From the NCBI GenBank assembly GCA_019096195.1, contig JAGTXK010000187.1, positions 682,001 to 746,000 on the forward strand: DNA of 64,000 bases. The letters run 5' to 3'. The translations under genes were made by a program, and so were the position numbers. The notes beneath the pieces were generated by a model. The model was not told where the DNA came from, searched no databases, and was given only the letters and a program-made list of their open reading frames with translations. The first letter of the stretch is position 1. Every line of letters starts with the position of its first letter. This document shows, piece by piece, positions 39,101-51,374 of this stretch. The DNA comes from Boletus sp. NGJ (Eukaryota > Basidiomycota > Agaricomycetes > Boletales > Boletaceae).

Positions 39101-41279
39101 ACTCCAACATTGTTATTCCACTAACCCGGTTGACCTGCAAGGGTATTCCTTGGGTCTTCGGAGACAACTGTTGATCTGCCTTCCTTTCACTAAAGGAAGC
39201 CTTCACCACCGCTCCCATCCTTACCCATTGGGCTCCCGATGCTCCGATGATCATAGAAACTGACACCTCCGACTACGCCATTGCTGGGATTCTTTCCATC
39301 TGTTGTCCGGATGAATAACTCTGGCCCCTCACCTTCTTTTCACAGACGCTCACCACTCCGGAGCTCAACTACAACACTCATGATAAGGAGCTCCTCGCCA
39401 TCCACGAGTCTTTCCAGGCTTGGCGCACTATCTCGAAGGCTCCAGCACCCCGATCAATGATGTCATCCTTGACCACAAGAACCTGGAGTACTTCGCCACT
39501 TCGAAACTCCTGACCCGCCGGCAAGCCCGGTGGTCGGAGTTCCTCTCCCAATTCCACATGATCGTCCGCTTTCGCCCTGGACGACTTGGCGTGAAACCTG
39601 ATGCCCTCACTAGACGCTGGGACGTCTATCCCAAAGAGGGGGATAAGGACTACGCTCGTGTCAATCCCATAATTTCTGCCCCATCTTTACACAGGAACAG
39701 CTCGCTTCTTCCCTCCGCGCTACTTATCTTGCAGCTCTGGTACTCCAGGCTAGCACCCTGTTTGATATAGAGCAACTCCACAGCGACATCCTATCCGCAC
39801 TCCCTTCCGACCCACTCGCCGAACTACATATGTCCTCTCCCGATCCGGACTCACGCTGGTCAGTTGACGAAGATGGCTTCCTCTGTCTCGACAAGCACAT
39901 CTATGTCCCCGATGCCAATGACCTCCAACTCCAAGTCCTCCAGTACAAACATGACCATCCCCATCTCCGGACATTTCGGCCAAAATCGGACATTGGAACT
40001 TGTACACTGCAAATACACCTGGCCAAGGATAAGGACGTTTGTCAAAGAATATGTCTCCTCCTGCACCACTTGCGCCTGCACAAAGGTTCCAAGACACCGA
40101 CCCTATGGGTTGTTGAAACAACTCCCCATCCCGGAGAAGCTGTGGAATTCCATCTCTATGGATTTCATTGAGCAACTCCCCTCGTCCTCTGGATTTACTG
40201 CTATCCTCATTGTTGTAGACCGATTATCCAAACAGTGCATTTTCATCCCGATGTATGACACGGTAACATTCACAGACTTGGCAAAACTATTCCTACTCCA
40301 CATCTTTTCTAAGCACGGAGTTCCCTCTCACATCACCTCCGATCAAGGTTTGGAATTCATCTCCCATTTCTTCCGCTCACTTGGGAAAGCTCTTGACATC
40401 CGCCTCCACTTTACCTCCGGTTATCATCCCAAAGGAGACAGTCAGACAGAATGGATGAACCAGACGCTCGAACAGCACCTCCACATGTATTGCAACTACC
40501 AGCAAGACAACTGGTCCGAACTCCTCCCATTAGTGGAGTTCGCATACAACAATGCTCCGAGTGCTACTACTGGTGTCTCCCCGTTCTTCACCAATAAAGG
40601 CTATCATCCCAATGTTACAGTACATCCCGGGCGCGACCTCACCTCTGCTAAAGCCTGCGAATACTCCATCAACCTCAATTCCCTCCATGAATACCTCCAT
40701 GAAGAGATGGCTGCCGCCCAAAAGTGTTACCAAGGACCTGCAGATGCTAGGTGATCTCTGGCACTGGACTTCAAAGTTGGTGACCCGGTCTTCATGAAAG
40801 CCAAGTACTTCCGCTCCACTAGGCCTTTGAAGAAACTCTCTGAGAAGAACCTAGAACTCTACCCAATCATCACGCAGGCAGGCTCTTATTCCTTCACACT
40901 TCGACTCCCCAAGTCAATGAAGTCTGTTCATCCGGTCTTTCATGTCTCACAATTAGAACCCTCTGTATCCAACACAATACCTAACTGGGTACAATCTCTG
41001 CCACCTCCGATTGAAGTAGATGGTGAACCAGAGTACAAAGTTTCGGAAATCCTTGATTCCAAGATAGATTGACATCGCCAGAACTGCAAACTCCTATACC
41101 TTGTCCGTTGGTTCGGTTACGAAGGGACAGATGAAGAGACTTCTTGGTTGTTAGCCACCGAGCTTGGTCATGCTTCCGAACTCGTCTTGGACTATCACAT
41201 CCACTATCCGGATAAGCCTGGACCTCACTCCACGTGATTGGACAAGGGAATACATTGAAGAAAAAAAAAAGAGGACTAC

Positions 41280-42067
41280 ACTACACTACAGTATTTCCTC
41301 CTCCTCTCCTTCATTCTCCTCTGTCTCCTCACTCCCCTCCTTGATTTCCTCCATGGCCAACCCTGCCAACTCCTTCTCCACCTCTTCCACTTTCCCTTCC
41401 CCTATCTCCTCCAAGCCCGACCCCCCACTCCTGTACACCTCCTCCGCCTTCAGGTCGACCAGGCACTCTAGTAGCATGTTTTGCTGCTTCAAACACCTGT
41501 TCTGGGACCTCAGGGCATCCCAGATCTCCCAAAGGATCTCTGTTAGCCCCAGTAGCACCCCTGGTGCTGCTTCGTCCATGTTGGAGCTGCTAGGCCCCAC
41601 CTCGCTGGTCCCCACCCTCTGCTTCTTCTTCCACTTCTCTGGCTGCTCCTCGCCAGGCCACTCACACTTCGCCTTCGTGTCGCGGCACTCGATGCATGAC
41701 TTAGACTTCCTGGGGCCAAGCATGCACTCAAGGCCCTGATTGTTGCAGTGGATGCACAACTGCTCCGCTGCCTCCCTCTTCTTCCCCTGTTTGACACTTT
41801 GATGCACCCTAACCTCCTCCGCCTGTGAAGTCCAGTTAGTTTTGTCAAACTCCGGTTAAAATGACTCACCCTGCATACGGCCTCCTCCTCGGCCTCACAG
41901 CGTGCCTTCTCTTCCTCCTCGTGCACCTTCCACTCAGCCTCCTCTTTCCGGGCCCGTGCTCATCTCTGCTGTTCAGCATACTTGGCCACACTGACCTCCT
42001 TGTCGTCATCCTTGTTCTCCACGATGCATTCGTCGGACCACTCCTTGATGTTGTCGAGGTCGGACAT
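41280..42067 (-). mobile_element. antisense cysteine-rich accessory gene inside the chromovirus
   Basis: Between the chromodomain and the 3' LTR, on the strand opposite to gag-pol, lies a coding stretch starting MSDLDNIKEWSDE at 42067 and ending in a Glu-rich tail near 41280. It holds a Glu/Lys-rich helix, a probable intron just after VCR (near 41867), and a six-cysteine module (CIHCNNQGLEC, then CIECRDTKAKC). The layout resembles the gene at 27076-28120. It is part of the element and shares its fossil state. Function unknown. Confidence 0.65.
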
Positions 42068-42221
42068 GGTAGGGAATAAGGGTAATGAGGAATTGACCGG
42101 GGCACACCTTTGCCCCTTATATCCTTTTTCAGACTCTGATTTTTTCCTCCACTCTGATTTTCTTCACTCCACATTGTCTCTCACCTAGGCCTTCAGGGGT
42201 TCAGGCCTAAGAGGGGGATAC

Positions 42222-42791
42222 TGTCATATCCCGTGTAATTCAACAAGTCTAACTCTGGCACTCTGTCCATAACTCTGGCACGTTCTCCCTCGGAGTACAT
42301 TCTCATACCCTCGGACTTGTAACACCCTCACTATAGTATTCATACTTCTCCTTTCGTACATAACCTATGCTTCTTCATCCGTCCTAGTCCCGCCTTATAG
42401 TTGTCTCCGACCCAGTGTCTGTCTCATTTAGGAGCACTGCTCTGGTGAGGTCCCATCTCCGTCCCGTTACTCATTACACCTTACGAACTCCGTTACTAAT
42501 ACCTTCGTTCCGATCGTATATAAACCCTCTGTACTACTCCTGTAAAGTCAGTTTGAATATCAACTCTGAACACTCCTCCTGTCTCCTGTCCGAGTCTCAA
42601 CGACTCACTCTGACCCTCTGCTTGACTTGACATTCAACTATGTCGAGTCCAAACCTCTGATCCTCCTACGTCTTTGAAATCTGGGACATCGGACTCAAGC
42701 AAGGGTGCACCACATAAGGTGAAGCCAAGTCCCAACACTCTCAAGTAACTCTGGTCCTTTGGAGTTTCATCGGAGTTGTCCGTTCTTAACA
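42222..42791 (+). repeat. 3' LTR of the chromovirus
   Basis: Direct repeat of 35559-36128, same length, same TATA box (TATATAA near 42517). Preceded by the purine tract AAGAGGGGGA. Confidence 0.9.
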
Positions 42792-44249
42792 CTTCGTTGA
42801 ACTGCCCCTTGAAGTTATTCATGACTCAGATTATCAGCCAGACTCAGATAGGGAGAATGAAGAAGCATCAGACTCACTGTGGCACAGACAACTCGAATAT
42901 TTCAAAAATACCTTGGTGAAATCTGAGAAAGTCTTGAATGACAATCATGGTGGCATGGAGGCATCTGCACATACATCTGCTGCTGCAATATCCACACCAT
43001 GCCAGTGGTTGAAAATCCAGGTCCTGGTATGTGTTGTTAGTTTGAATACCCAAAACATTGTTTGTGACATGGACCCATGGTGCAGGACAAGGAACCTGTG
43101 ATTAATTTGCCAGCACAGTCAATGCCAACATACACAGAAATTGGCTGCACATCAACTTACCTATGTGAACAACAATTGTGAGAAGCTGTGAAGAATAATC
43201 AGAAAATAATGAGTTTTTTTATGCCCAAACCTCGAGAGGCTTACTCTTCTCCAAATCCCAGCCTCTCTCAGCCTGGGCCCACTATCACTATTCTAGTGTC
43301 ACCACCTAATCCTGTGGTGTTACAATCCAAAACTTCAATTCCACCATCCAATTCAGATGAGTCATCCCACTCACCAATGGTTATTGCACTTGAAGTTGCA
43401 AAGGGGTCTGATTCTGAGATTGGGAGCAGTGTTTGCACATCTCCAACTCCCAATCATAATGCTGACAGTTCAGATTCAGAGCCTGAGGATGTTTGCTGCA
43501 TGTTCCTGATCCAAGATCACATTGGTGTAGACAATTGTCATAATGCATCTGCTCTCTCATTCCTAGACGTGGTGGATGAGGATGCTGACAATGGATGCAC
43601 AGAGTCTGTTCTTGACACAATCAAAAGACTTACAGTGGATGCCAAGAAATATAAGTCCTTTAGGTCTCTCTTCCACCTCAATGCATTGGAGCAATTTGTC
43701 GAAATGTGGGGCAAATATCAGTGCAATCTAAAGATTAAAGGGCCGAAGTGAAATGCAAGCCATACCATTGCTGTCTCTGTTGGGAGGGGTCAATACTTTG
43801 CATAAAAGTTATGCTCGATGTACACATATATGGAGTATTTCCACATGTTACCTTCTGAAGGAAAAGGAAAGCATTATGCTTATCCTACCATATTGAATGA
43901 TGAACAGATTGTGGCGGCAGTCCATCAGTACCTCACAGTACTTGCTGATGGTGAGGTAAATACCAATGGAACAGAATAACATGATTTACTCACCATGCTT
44001 CCAGATTATGCCACTTCATTTGATGCGACAAGTAAACAGAGTGATTATTCCTTCTTTGGGACTTGACACAAGTGATCAGCAGATATCAGAATCGACTGCT
44101 CGGCGCTAGCTTATCAAACTTGGCTATGAGTTGAAGAAAGTAAAAAAGGGAATTTATATTGATGGGCATGAATGTGAAGATGTTGTTGCTTACCAGAACA
44201 AGTTTCTGAAGGAGTTTGGTGAAAATGAGAGGTATCTAATGATTACATG
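42792..44249 (+). mobile_element. relic of a DNA transposon (DDE-type transposase, N-terminal part)
   Basis: A long frame at 43188-43751 (MKNNQKIMSFFMPKPREAY, Ser/Pro-rich, then LFHLNALEQFVEMWGKYQ) leads into broken frames with IAVSVGRGQYFA, then LIKLGYELKKVKKGIYIDGH near 44110-44167 and DVVAYQNKFLKEFGENERYL. The GRGQYxA and YIDGHExxDVVxYxxxFL steps are those of the region before the DDE core in a group of transposases common in basidiomycetes. Stops interrupt it (for example TGA at 43749-43751 and TAA at 43978-43980), and the catalytic half is absent because the next element starts at 44250. The left end is cut by the chromovirus LTR. Confidence 0.6.
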
Positions 44250-45174
44250 TGTTATGCTGGGTAACAAGTGACACGTTCCTGAGTAATCAACCCTGTGTGA
44301 TTACTGGACTAGCCGGACTTGAGGGGAAAATACCTCCCAAGGCCCAATGTTCCTTGGACTGGGGACTAATGGCTAGCTTTCACATAGAGCCTCCCTTGGG
44401 GTTGGAGCCTACTCTATAACCAATGGCAGAGTCTTGGACTTTGAGGATGGTGGCGTGATCCAATGGAAGGGCAGACCTATCCTATATGGGGGTCAGTGGT
44501 GGAGTCCTGACCAATACAGTACCAGTGGTGGAGTTCTGAATTTACTGTGCTGCCAGTGGCGGAGTCCTGGGCTTACACGGGCCAATCTCTGTTGGCATTG
44601 GAGTTGCTGTCTAGCAACATGAGCAAATGGCAACGAGGCCACATAAGTGTGAAGTGATGAGGAGGACAATCACAAGCACTGTGGTGATCACCTCCAGAGT
44701 AGGAGCAGGCTTCTGAGGTGAAGTGGAACCGAGAGCTAGGAGAGCTGGTAGATTACACAGGAAGTTGTGTAGATCTAGGTTGGGCTTGACATGAAGGGCA
44801 GATGCCCATCTAAGATAGGCCTTCCCTATTCAGGGCAGGCTTCATATTGTATATGGTAATACTGGAATATTACCATAAGAGATCATATCATCAGTCAAAT
44901 GAGGAAGATGGAATACTGGGCTGTGTGCGAGAGAACACAGCCAAGAAGGCAATGTCTATGATCAGATCAAAAGATGAAATGCATGTAATGTGAAATAGAG
45001 CAGGCTGTGTCACAGCCATAGTGGTGCATTGCCTAGAAGGGGAGTTCTGGATAAGGCAATGCTTGTGTGGGTGTTGTGGGGGAATCCCTGGTCAGAGTTG
45101 AGGAAGAGGTCATCCCATAATCCTGGAGGAGGTGAAGGGAGAGAAAAAGATATACCCCCTTCTGTAACCATAAC
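44250..45174 (+). repeat. LTR-like repeat, plus orientation
   Basis: Begins TGTTATG and ends CATAACA, typical LTR ends in inverted form. It matches the reverse complement of 50428-51374 along its length, for example the stretch translating as GRPILYGGQWWSPDQYSTSG in both. Confidence 0.8.
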
Positions 45175-48100
45175 ATTACTCTCCTCGTAGTCTTGAAGTT
45201 CCATCTCAAGAACTTCTGTCCCCCTCGTTCTCCTCATAGCCGGTAAGGTCCCAGGAGTCGTTGAAAGACTTCCCTGGCTAGGACAGGTCTGGTAACCATG
45301 TCCTCTGTCTGCCACAGTAGGTGCAAGCTCTTTGTGGGCAAGCATACTGTGGATGGTTGGGGGCAATAACCTGACAGTAGGGAGCACCAGTAGTAGGGGC
45401 AGGCAGGCCAAAGGTGACCTTGATGTCTGCATTCGAAACAGTGGAGGCTGGAGATGGGGAGTTCGATGGTGATGAGCCGATCGGGCACTGGACAGGAGAT
45501 GGGGATGACTAGCCATTGAGTCGGAATGGCTGGTAGGAGAGGCGCCTGCAGTGGCCCCAGGAATGGGAATGGAGGAAGGAGGAGGGCTCCTCATTGTAGT
45601 GTCCCCCAGTGCGTTGAGAAGACCTCTGTTGTTGGGGCGAGAGGGGAGGCCAGCTGAGAATACCATGGGCTCTCACGGGTCTGCTGACAGGAAAGGGCTG
45701 GGGGAGGAATTGGGAGGACTGGTACTGTGGTGGTTCCTTGGGAGGAGGGGTTGGAGGCTGTGGAGGAAGGGGAGGCGACAATGGTGTCATTGGAGGGACT
45801 GGGCTCTCTGTGTCTCTGGAGAGTTTCTATCAACTCTGTTAACACCTCTGATTTCATTGACGTTCTCCAGGGGTTGCTCCATGATGGAAGAGACTCGTCG
45901 AGATGGAACGGAGTAGGAGGGCATGGTGGTTGACAAGGGGGCAAAGAAAAGGCGACTTTCCTCTTCTGAGAGGGAGAGGAGGGTGGCATGGAGGAGGCGA
46001 TCATGGGTGTTGATGGGTAGAAGGGTGAGGGAGTAGTTGAATCCCTTCGATGAAAAGGAGGTCGAGAATAAGTTTGCAAATCTCAATGATACTTTCTGTT
46101 GCCCTTTCTTCTTCAGCGGTCTGCTGGGCATTGAAGACATGGGAACTTGTCGAGCTCCTGGCGGTCCTGGCGAGAATGGATCGAAGTGAGGAATAGAATC
46201 TGTAGAGAGTGACAAGTTGACATGAGGGAGTTATTGTCAAGAGAAGAAAGGGGATGGACTGAAGGGTTGTGATGATGATGGGGTTATCGAGAACAGATGC
46301 ATAGAGGTTTCAATGGTGGATGGGGGACAGGCGGTTAAGGCGTACTGAAGAGAGGGGCGATGACCATCTACCAATTATGATGGTAGGGGAAGTAGTTAAT
46401 GCAGTAGAAGCAGGAATGTGAGCCGGCGTGCTTGGGAATATCAAGGTTGGGGTATTGTCTCTGAAGGCGAGCTTGGGTGAGGGCAGCAGATACATGGGTG
46501 AGAAGTATGAACAGGGAGGTGTTGTCTTGGGGCATGGATCTCATGCAGAGTTTGAGTTCGGTTTTATACTCTGAAAGTATCTTCTTGGCATTTCCCAAGT
46601 TGGCCTCTGGTTCCCAAGTTTGTTCTGCTGTGAAATACCCTTTCCAGTGGGTTAGGCACTGCCTTCTTCCCAGTTTTCCCTGATGGTTTACAATGCTGTC
46701 CACTTCGTACTCCCTCCTCTATTCCAACAAGTTCCGGTGGTGGCTGAGTGAAATTGGGACCATGTTCTGTAGTTTTCCAATACAGAGAAAGTAGGAATGC
46801 ATGGAACATGTTGTGAATCTTCCACTATTTTGGCAACTTGAGTCGGAATGCCACGGAGGATACCACTTGAGTAATTTCAAATGGTCCAGTGTGTTTTGGG
46901 GATAGCTTCCAGGATGGAACTTGGAGTTTTAGGTTCTTGGCGTCCAGCCATACCTTATCTCTGAGCTTCCATGGTTTGAAGCGAGAGTGAACCCTCTCCT
47001 TCATTTGTATTTGTGCCAGTTTGTGTGCTGCTTCTGCTTTCTTTCTTGCTTCTTCCAGGAAAGAGAGTCTTTCCTCTAGGGCTGGTAGGAAGGTTTTTCC
47101 AATAGAGGGATATGCTCTTGGTTTGTATCCAAGGATCAAGGAGAAGGGCAATTTTCCAGTGACCAAGTGGGTTGCAGAGTTATGAGCAAACTCCACCATG
47201 GGTAGTAATTCCAACCACCTCTGTGGTTGGCCATCACAGAATATCCATAGGTAGGTTTCTAGTTCCTGATTGTATCGTTCCATTTTGGCATCTGTCTGTG
47301 GGTGGTAGGCCATGGAGAGGGCAATGTCGTAGTTCAAGAGTCTAGCGAGCTCCTGAGTGAACGCGGATGTGAACTGTGGATCACGATCTGAAACCAGTTT
47401 GTTGTGTAAACCATCTAGGAAGACCTTTTCAAAGAAAAGACAGGCTATACCAGCTGCATTTACCGTTTTCATGCAAGGGGCGAGAATTACCCCCTTACTA
47501 AGCCCATGGTCAACCATGACCATGACTGAATTGAAACCCCCTGCTGGGGGTAGGTCAGTGATTAAATCCACCAATAGATGCTGGAAAGGGTGGCATCCTT
47601 CAAAGGCTAATGGAGTGACTGGGGGAACTGTGGGGTGTGTTTGGACCTTGTTACTTTGATAGGTTGTGCAACTGGCAACAAATTTCTGGATGAATGTGGT
47701 GAGTCCAGGCCACCAGTAGTCTTTGGCCAGGAGGGCAGTGGTTTGAAGGTGTCCTCCATGTCCTCCTTCAAAAGAGGAATGGATGGAGGATACCAGCTCC
47801 TGCTGAGCTGGGCCTGGAATATACATTCAGTTCTTGAAGTATAGGTTGCCATTGTCAAAGGTCCAGTCTTCCAACTTTGATCGGGTGAAGAGGTTCTCCT
47901 TGTCCCATGCTTTTTAAGGTGGAGAGTATCAGGGGGTCATTTTGAGAGGATCCCTTGATTTTCTCAGCCAGTGCTAGGTTGATCATCCATACTTGACAAT
48001 TAAATGCTTCAGATGGGAGGAGTTGAACATCTTCATTGTCCTTGGAAGTGTCTACTTCGTCACGACGAGACAGAGCATCAGCAGGGGCCATTTTTGTTCC

Positions 48101-50427
48101 AGGTAAAGCTTGATAGGTCATGTCATAGTCCTGGATGAACAAAAGCCACCATGCCTGTCGTCGGAATAGTTGTCAGGGTTCCTTGAAGAACGTTAAGTTC
48201 TTGTGATCTGTTAATACTGTCACAGAGTGGGGGGATCTGAGAAGGTACTGCCGCCATTCCTTCAATCCATGTATGACAGCCAATAGTTCCCTGTCATAGA
48301 TGTTGTAATTTCTCTCAGCCAGAGAGAAAGTCTGGGAGAGGTAAATGCATGGTTGCATGTCTCTGTTGTCATTGTTCTGCATGAGTACTGCTCCTGATGC
48401 AGTGAGGGAAGTGTCAGTCATGAGGGTGAAGGGTTTTGAGGTATCAGGGAAGGCAAGGACAGGTTTCTTCGTGAATGAAGCCTGAAGGGTTCTGAATAAC
48501 TTTTCTTGAAGGGCTCCCCAGGACCAGGATGTTGTTTGCTTTGTAAGGTCCAGCAGTGGACATGCAATGTCAGAGAAAGAGGGGATGAACTTCCTGTAAA
48601 AGTTGCAGAACCCGATGAAGGACCGGACATCCTTTACATTCACTGGGGGTTTCCATTGTTTGATGGTGTTGAGCTTGACTGGGTCCATCTGGATGCCGTC
48701 CTTTCCCACAATCATTCCGAGATACTCGACTTCTTCAGCTGAGAAGGTACACTTCTTCAGTTTGAGGTACATTTCATGCTGTCGGAAGTGTTCTAGGACC
48801 TTCTGTGTCCTCTCATTGTGAGTTATCTGATCTGAAGAGTGAATCAACAGATCATCCATGAAGGCCTGGAATGTTGCTGGGGAATTACACATCCCAAAAA
48901 CATCATGTTTGGTTTGAATAGCCCAAATGGGGTGAGGAAAGCTGCTTTCCACCGATCTTCAGGTTTGATCAAGACATTATTGTAGCCCCATTGTACGTTG
49001 AACTTGGTGAAGATCAATGATCCCTTTAATTTGTCCAGGAGATCAGAAATTAAGGGGAGGGGGTAAGCATTCTTGATCATGTGGCTATTGAGGTATCAGT
49101 AGTCTTGGCAGGGGCGAAGCTTTCCATCTTTCTTCTGTATGAAGAAGAAAGGGGCTGCCAGGGGAGATTTTGATGGAGATATCTTCCCCATCTTGAGATG
49201 TTCATTGATGAATTCCTTGCATGCCTATTATTCCAGTGGGTTTAGAGGGTATGCCTTGGCTCGTTTCAGGATAAATGAGTCTTTTAACTTGATGGCATGG
49301 TCATAAAGCCGGGAGGGAGGTAACTTGGTAATTGTCTTCTCCATGAAGACATCCACATATTCTTTGAATGCATTTGGTAATGCAGTCTTAGCCTTTGGTG
49401 CCTGTTGGGCGATCTTGGTAGACAGAGTGGTTCTCTCAATGACAAACTCTGGTACATCCCCATGCATGTTGAAAAACTTGGCCCGTTGTAAGGGTGTCCA
49501 ATGACGAAAGGTTTCATAGAGTCCGTCTTGCACATACTCTTTTTTGTCATGCTCCAGATACCATAGCAGGTATTGTTGTTCCAGTGTTCCCAGTGGGTCC
49601 CCTTGGGTCCATCAGTAGGAAGATGGCACTATGGTTACCTGTCCTTCTGTCCAGTTGATATCAGGGTTCACTGCCCTGAGCCATGGAAGTTCTAAAATGA
49701 CTTCATCCTTGCCACAATTGAGGACATAGAGATCCCACCATTCTTGTATGCCTCTGTAGTCCAACACAATGTTGGTCTTCTCCTTGATGGTACCTGACTG
49801 GTTGTGGGTTTCATTGACATTCCAAGCTCAGACTGGAGTGTCCAGCTTCCATGTGGGTAGTCTCATCTTCTCCATCGCTTGTCTTGAAATGAAGCATCCA
49901 GTTGCTCCACTGTTGATTAGGGCTTTTGTTCCAACAATTTTGCCATCCTACTTCCAGATCAAGAGAGGAATATGAATAGAATTACTCTTCGATCCAGACA
50001 TAAAAACAGGTGCAATCATGTAGGAAGAGGGTGATGTTGGTACACCTCTTCCACCTAAAAAGATGTTTCATCTTCGGGGGAAATAGTGAAGATTTGCGTA
50101 GCAGGTCCGAGGGCAAGAGAATCAATGTTCTCTTCCCATTCTATTGTGGCAGCTTCCTCTGCTCATTCTAGAGCCATTGAGACAAAAAAGAATACCTTGA
50201 CACGAAGTCAAAGATAGGCCAGAGACACGTAGTCAATAGACAGAGGTGTATTTGACACAAAGTCAGTACACAGAGACATATAGTCCCAGTATGTGAAGGA
50301 AAGGGGAGAAAGCATTAAGGAAAGGGACTGTTGTCCAGTGCTATAGAACTCTGAGTGCACAAAGTTAGTGTTAGCATATCGGCATTACTCAATAATAATA
50401 AAAGCAAAACTCGTTATGCATTAATTG
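45175..50427 (-). mobile_element. second Ty3/gypsy chromovirus relic
   Basis: Minus-strand internal part of another chromodomain element. Parts from right to left: protease end about 49990-49650 (VLNCGKDEVILELPWLRAVN); reverse transcriptase about 49240-48500 (NAYPLPLISDLLDKLKGSL); RNase H about 48500-48180; integrase about 47830-46830 (YHPQTDAKMERYNQELETYL); chromodomain about 46690-46560 (HWKGYFTAEQTWEPEANL). Further on, 46240-45180 holds Pro/Ser-rich frames and a zinc-knuckle stretch CFECRHQGHLWPACP, placed after pol rather than before it. No gag is found before the protease. Broken in several places. It is bounded by LTRs in inverted orientation. Confidence 0.85.
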
Positions 50428-51374
50428 TTACAGTTATGAAAGGGGGTACATCTTTTTCTCTCCCTTCACCTCCTCTCTGGACTCTGGGACGACCTCTTCT
50501 TCGATGCCTCCGACTACCCGGGATTCCCCTGCGACACCCACACAAGCATCGCCCCATCCGGAACTCCCCTTCTGAGGCATGCACCGCTATGGCTGTGACA
50601 CAGCCTGCTCTATTTCACCTTACTATGCATTTCACCTCTTGATACTGATCATAGACATTGCCTCCTTGGCTGTGTTCTCTCGCACACAGCCCAGTATTCC
50701 ACCTTCCTCATTTGACCCATGATATGATCCTCTTCTGGTAATACTTCCAGTATTACCATATACAATACGAAGCCTGCCCTGAATAGGGAAGGCCTATTTA
50801 TACGGGCATCCGCCCTTCATGTAAATCCCAACCTAGATCTACACAACTTCCTGTGTAATCTACCAGCTCTCCCAGCTCTCGGTTCCACTTCACCTCAGAA
50901 GCCTGCGCCCACTCTGGAGGTGATCACCACAGTGCTTGTGATCGTCCTCCTCATCACTTCACACTTGTGTGGCCTCGTCGCCATGTTCGCTCGCATGTTG
51001 CTAGCCTATGGCAACTCCAACGCCAACAGAGGTTGGCCCGTGTAAGCCCAGGACTCCGCCACTGGCAGCACAGTAAATTCAGAACTCCACCACTGGTACT
51101 GTATTGGTCAGGACTCCACCACTGACCCCCATATAGGATAGGTCTGCCCTTCCTTTCGGATTGCACGCCACCATCCTCAAAGTCCAAGACTCTGCACTAT
51201 CGGTCGTAGAGTAGGCTCCAACCCCAAGGGAGGCTCTATGTGAAAACTAGCCATTGGTCCCCAGTTCAAGGAACATTGGGCCTTGGGAGGTATTTTCCCC
51301 TCAAGTCTGACTAGTCTAGTAATCAAACAGGTTGATTACTCGGGAATGTGTCACTTGTTACCTAGCGTAACATT
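50428..51374 (-). repeat. LTR-like repeat, minus orientation
   Basis: Inverted partner of 44250-45174. Its orientation agrees with the minus-strand pol, so it can be the true 5' LTR of that element. Ends are TGTTACG and CTGTAACA on the minus strand. Confidence 0.8.

Larger units (their letters stand above)
35559..42791 (+). mobile_element. Ty3/gypsy chromovirus, nearly full length but broken
   Basis: LTR retrotransposon relic with two 570-base direct LTRs. Parts in order on the plus strand: 5' LTR 35559-36128; gag about 36247-37544 with the zinc knuckle CMFCGQAGHMAKDC near 37410-37450; protease about 37690-37760; reverse transcriptase about 38330-39110 with YLDDIL; RNase H about 39180-39560; integrase about 39780-41060 with the DDE-region stretch TSDQGLEFISHFF; chromodomain about 41090-41210; an antisense accessory gene; a purine-rich tract at 42209-42219; and the 3' LTR. 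The coding part is interrupted in several places, so it looks dead. The LTRs differ at roughly 5 percent by my count, mostly transitions, which suggests moderate age. Flanks CTTCA and CTTCG may be an imperfect 5-base target duplication. Confidence 0.9.

Noticed and set aside
41329-41532. Gly/Glu-rich minus-strand gene
   Set aside because: Shadow frame of the antisense cysteine-rich gene in the chromovirus.
44434-44622. Small gene starting MDFEDGG
   Set aside because: The same translation occurs at 50954-51187 because both lie in copies of the same LTR; it is not a gene.
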